A stretch of 64,000 nucleotides of DNA from Arthrobacter rhizosphaerae (GTDB taxonomy: Bacteria; Actinomycetota; Actinomycetes; Actinomycetales; Micrococcaceae): assembly GCF_023062595.1 (NCBI RefSeq), contig NZ_JALLAN010000002.1, forward strand, positions 421,558 to 485,557. The letters are read 5' to 3'. Under the pieces are notes generated by a model. That model saw nothing but the letters and a program-made list of their open reading frames with translations, was not told the DNA's origin and searched no databases. Shown in pieces: positions 61,577-64,000 of the stretch. Position 1 is the first letter of the stretch; every line of letters begins with the position of its first letter. The position numbers were made by a program, and so were the translations under genes.

Positions 61577-62929
61577 GTGCCGGTATTTCCCTTTCGTCCC
61601 TCTCTTCAGGCAGCAATAACAACTCCTGCCAAACCCCGCCGCCGGCTTAAGCGGCTAGGCGCAACCGCCGCAGCTGCCGCCGTCGTGCTTGCCCTCACTG
61701 CCTGTGGCGGTGGAGGATCCCCGCAAAGTGCTGGCGGAACAGTGGAGCTGCGCTTTTCCTGGTGGGGAAGCGACAAGCGGGCCCAGGTCACTCAGGCAGC
61801 TATTGACGCTTTTGAGGCTCAGAATCCGGGTATCAAGATCAAGGCCGAGTACGGCGACTGGAGCGGATACTGGGACAAGTTGGCCACTCAGGTTGCAGCC
61901 AATGATGCCCCGGACATCATCCAGATGGACGAAAAGTACATCACCGAATATTCCAGTCGGGGAGCCCTGCTGGACCTTTCGAAGTACGACGTCGACACCA
62001 GCAAGTTTGACGAAGCTGCCCTGAACGCCGGCAAGGGTGAAGACGGCCTGACCGGGATCGCGGCAGGCATTAATGCTGCGACGATCCTTGCCAATCCGGA
62101 GGTTTTCAAAGCCGCAGGAGTTGAACTTCCGGACGACACCAAGTGGACCTGGGAGGACTTCGAGCGGATCGCAGCTGAGGTGACTGCGAAATCGCCTAAG
62201 GGTACTTACGGGGCTGCGGCCTACGGGACCGACGAGGCTTCCTTGGGTGTCTGGTTGCGGCAGAATGGCAAGTCCCTTTACACCTCGGACGGAAAGTTGG
62301 GCTTTGAGCCCAGTGACATCGCCGATTGGTGGGCCTTCCTCAAGCAGATGAGTGAAAAGAAGGCCGTGCCATCAGCGGCAGAAGTCGTCGAAGCCGAAGC
62401 GGCACCCTTGGACCAGAGTGGCCTGGCAACAGGCAAGAACGGACTCGCCTTCTGGTGGTCCAACCAGTTGCCGGCATTGGAAAAGGCTGCCGGAGGTGAA
62501 CTGAAGGTCTTGCGTTTCCCGTCAAAGACAGGTTCAGCGTCCGACGCCCAGCTCTGGTACAAGGCCTCCCAGTTCTGGTCTGCTTCATCCCGGACAAAGC
62601 ACCCGGAGGAAGTGGCCAAGTTCATCAACTTCCTGGCTAACGATGTGAAAGCCGGCGAGGCCCTGCTTGCCGACCGGGGTGTTTACCCCAACTCCGAGGT
62701 CCGCGAAGCCATTGCCCCCAAGCTGACTCCCGCTGACGTCAAGGTGGTGGAGTTCATCGATCAGATCAAGGGTGAGCTCGGTGAAGCACCGGCGCCGCCG
62801 CCAAAGGGAGCCGGAGCCATCCAGGAAATCGTCAAACGCTACACCTCAGAGGTGCTTTTCGAACGGCTGTCCACCGATGAAGCCGGAAAGAAAGCCGTCG
62901 ACGAGATGGCAGCAGCTATCAGCGGTTAG
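61577..62929 (+). CDS. Extracellular sugar-binding lipoprotein 2
   Basis: Solute-binding protein of 450 residues. The signal has a twin-basic region (KPRRRLKRLGATAAAAAVVL) and lipobox LTAC followed by GGGG. The fold starts ELRFSWWGSDKRAQVTQAAI. It is a paralogue of binding protein 1 and shares the SWWG, YWDKLATQ and PDI signatures. GTG at 61577 has GGAG 6 nt upstream. It follows the permeases by 143 bases and has its own operator, so it can be expressed separately from the permeases. Confidence 0.93.
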   Translation: MPVFPFRPSLQAAITTPAKPRRRLKRLGATAAAAAVVLALTACGGGGSPQSAGGTVELRFSWWGSDKRAQVTQAAIDAFEAQNPGIKIKAEYGDWSGYWDKLATQVAANDAPDIIQMDEKYITEYSSRGALLDLSKYDVDTSKFDEAALNAGKGEDGLTGIAAGINAATILANPEVFKAAGVELPDDTKWTWEDFERIAAEVTAKSPKGTYGAAAYGTDEASLGVWLRQNGKSLYTSDGKLGFEPSDIADWWAFLKQMSEKKAVPSAAEVVEAEAAPLDQSGLATGKNGLAFWWSNQLPALEKAAGGELKVLRFPSKTGSASDAQLWYKASQFWSASSRTKHPEEVAKFINFLANDVKAGEALLADRGVYPNSEVREAIAPKLTPADVKVVEFIDQIKGELGEAPAPPPKGAGAIQEIVKRYTSEVLFERLSTDEAGKKAVDEMAAAISG

Positions 62930-62988
62930 CCAAACCGTACGGCGCCGCTTCAGGTGCCGCACGTTGGTGATGGCGAATAGTAGCTTCG

Positions 62989-63037
62989 CAAGAATGCCCC
63001 AACCGGATTATTGAGGGATCCGTTTGGGGCATTCTTG
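62989..63037. terminator. 14-bp-arm hairpin between converging genes
   Basis: CAAGAATGCCCCAA (62989-63002) and TTGGGGCATTCTTG (63024-63037) are perfect complements around a 21-base loop. It lies between the binding-protein gene and the converging HNH gene and probably ends both transcripts. There is no T run. Confidence 0.75.
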
Positions 63038-63112
63038 TGTCCTGGCTGCCCCCGTCTAATCCATTTCCGCCCTCTAATCGGCTTCCGCGCGTGTTTGCTT
63101 GGCTTCCGGTGG

Positions 63113-64000
63113 TTATTGGTGGAAGTAGTGGTTTTGTCTGGGTTGTTGGGTGGGGTCGATGTGTGGTGGGGGGATGAACCAGGGGGTGCCGTGGGGCATG
63201 TGGATGGTCCATTGTTCTTTGTGGATGAGGTGGTGGTGGTGGCTGCAGAGGAGGGTGCCGTTTTCTGTGCTGGTGGGTCCGTGGTGTGACCAGTAGGTGG
63301 TGTGGTGGGCTTCGCACCAGGGGGCGGGGATGGTGCAGCCGGGGAAGGTGCAGCCTTGGTCGCGGGCGGTGATGGCTTTGCGGATGTGGGGTGGGAAGAT
63401 CCGGGTGGTGCGGCCGATGTCCAGGATGCGGCCTTCGCTGCCGAGGATGATGGGGATGATGTCGGCGTCGCAGGCGATTTTGCGGATGGTGGAGGCGGTG
63501 ACGGGCCCGGTGAACGCGAACGTACCCGTGCCTGAACCTGTGCCGGAACCGGAACGGGGGCATGACGGGCTGCCTGCGCGCGTGTCAGCGGTGCCTGGCC
63601 CGGTCTCGGTGGGGTTGAGGCGGGTGAGGAGGTCTTGGTAGTCGATGGTGACCATGACCTGGGGTCGGAGGCCTCCGGTGGTGGGGAGGTCGGTGGTGGT
63701 GAGGGCTGTTTTGCAGGCTCCGATGAGGCCGTCGAGGAGTTGCTGGGGACGGGTCCGTCGGTCCAGGGATGCGGGTTCTCGGGCTGATTTGTCCGCTGCC
63801 AGGTCTGTGGCTGCTGCTCGCGCCGGGGCCTCTGCTGTCCCTGATGCTGATGCCTGTGGTGTCCCTGGTTCTGCCGGTGGTGTGTGGAGGCGGGGGTTGG
63901 TGGCGGTGTTCATGGCGGTGAGGAGGTTTTCGAATTGGTCGGTGGTGGCGAAGATTTCGAGGTGGTGGAGTCCGCGGCGGGTGTGGCGGATGAAGGCTCC
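63113..64000 (-). CDS. DUF222/HNH-type endonuclease, 5' end cut by window edge
   Basis: C-terminal part of an actinobacterial DUF222 plus HNH protein (the 13E12 repeat family of mycobacteria). The frame continues upstream past base 64000 (GAFIRHTRRGLHHLEIFATT is readable before the internal Met at 63913), so the true start is outside the window; 296 codons are visible. The HNH part has CTFPGCTIPAPWCEAHHTTY and LLCSHHHHLIHKEQW, with Cys and His ligands in place. The N-terminal part visible is Ala/Thr/Pro-rich. These genes are multi-copy in Arthrobacter and their role is undefined. The sequence has extreme codon bias toward CAC, ACC and CCC. Confidence 0.85.
   Translation of the reverse strand, partial: GAFIRHTRRGLHHLEIFATTDQFENLLTAMNTATNPRLHTPPAEPGTPQASASGTAEAPARAAATDLAADKSAREPASLDRRTRPQQLLDGLIGACKTALTTTDLPTTGGLRPQVMVTIDYQDLLTRLNPTETGPGTADTRAGSPSCPRSGSGTGSGTGTFAFTGPVTASTIRKIACDADIIPIILGSEGRILDIGRTTRIFPPHIRKAITARDQGCTFPGCTIPAPWCEAHHTTYWSHHGPTSTENGTLLCSHHHHLIHKEQWTIHMPHGTPWFIPPPHIDPTQQPRQNHYFHQ

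Noticed and set aside
63011..63289. Plus-strand frame at the right edge
   Set aside because: Opposite the HNH gene. The Val/Gly-rich translation is a shadow of its repetitive codons.
1..64000. tRNA, rRNA, insertion sequence or prophage genes
   Set aside because: I looked through the intergenic stretches for T-arm motifs, terminal inverted repeats with transposase frames and phage genes, and found none that held up by eye.

Overview
The window is high-G+C actinobacterial chromosome, almost certainly Arthrobacter sensu lato (Arthrobacter, Paenarthrobacter or Pseudarthrobacter). The evidence is many GTG/TTG starts, GTGA/ATGA stop-start overlaps, TANNNT boxes 6-7 nt before start codons (leaderless genes), sugar ABC transporters without their own ATPase, and a gene order shared with other Actinobacteria. 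I found no rRNA or tRNA gene, insertion sequence, prophage or CRISPR array.

Layout. 1-6.6 kb: a sugar ABC transporter (binding protein cut by the left edge, two permeases) divergent from a Gfo/Idh/MocA dehydrogenase plus LacI regulator, with two palindromic operators between them, then a DeoR regulator. 6.9-23 kb: acetyl-CoA synthetase, a membrane protein, endonuclease III, a NUDIX hydrolase, a YegP-like protein, a truncated PolI-type polymerase, a seven-gene Tad pilus operon and an SftH/MrfA-type helicase. This order resembles Mycobacterium tuberculosis Rv3674c-Rv3646c, and topA follows at 31.4 kb. 23-31 kb: trhO, four small lipoproteins that share a repeated two-cysteine domain, two GNAT acetyltransferases, a TipA-like MerR regulator, a methyltransferase and an ArsR-like regulator. 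34-45 kb: an SseB-like protein, Ppx/GppA, a TIM-barrel isomerase and proC (an Rv0496-Rv0500-like block broken by an islet of palindromic repeats and one orphan gene), TrkA/TrkH potassium uptake, acuC, an ArsR regulator, and lldD with its divergent FadR-type regulator.

45-63 kb is a sugar-acid catabolic region. A LacI regulator (45.3 kb) is divergent from a five-gene operon: Gfo/Idh/MocA dehydrogenase, NAD-dependent epimerase/dehydrogenase, enolase-superfamily dehydratase or cycloisomerase, KdgD-type dehydratase and 2-oxoglutarate-semialdehyde dehydrogenase. Together these can be read as an oxidative uronate/aldarate route to 2-oxoglutarate. A second block holds an ABC permease pair flanked by two paralogous binding proteins, an alpha/beta esterase, a dehydrogenase fused to a DUF6807 domain, and an M24-like protein that appears to have lost its metal ligands. 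Near-identical 18-bp palindromes related to TGAGAAAACGCTTTCTCA lie before each transcription unit, so the whole region looks like one regulon. At the right edge is a truncated DUF222/HNH endonuclease gene.

Best candidates for something undescribed: the lipoprotein domain family (24.4-27.7 kb), the repeat-flanked islet (36.6-37.7 kb), the TipA-like gene with an internal translation start (27.8-28.7 kb), and the sugar-acid regulon with its fusion enzyme and creatinase-like protein.
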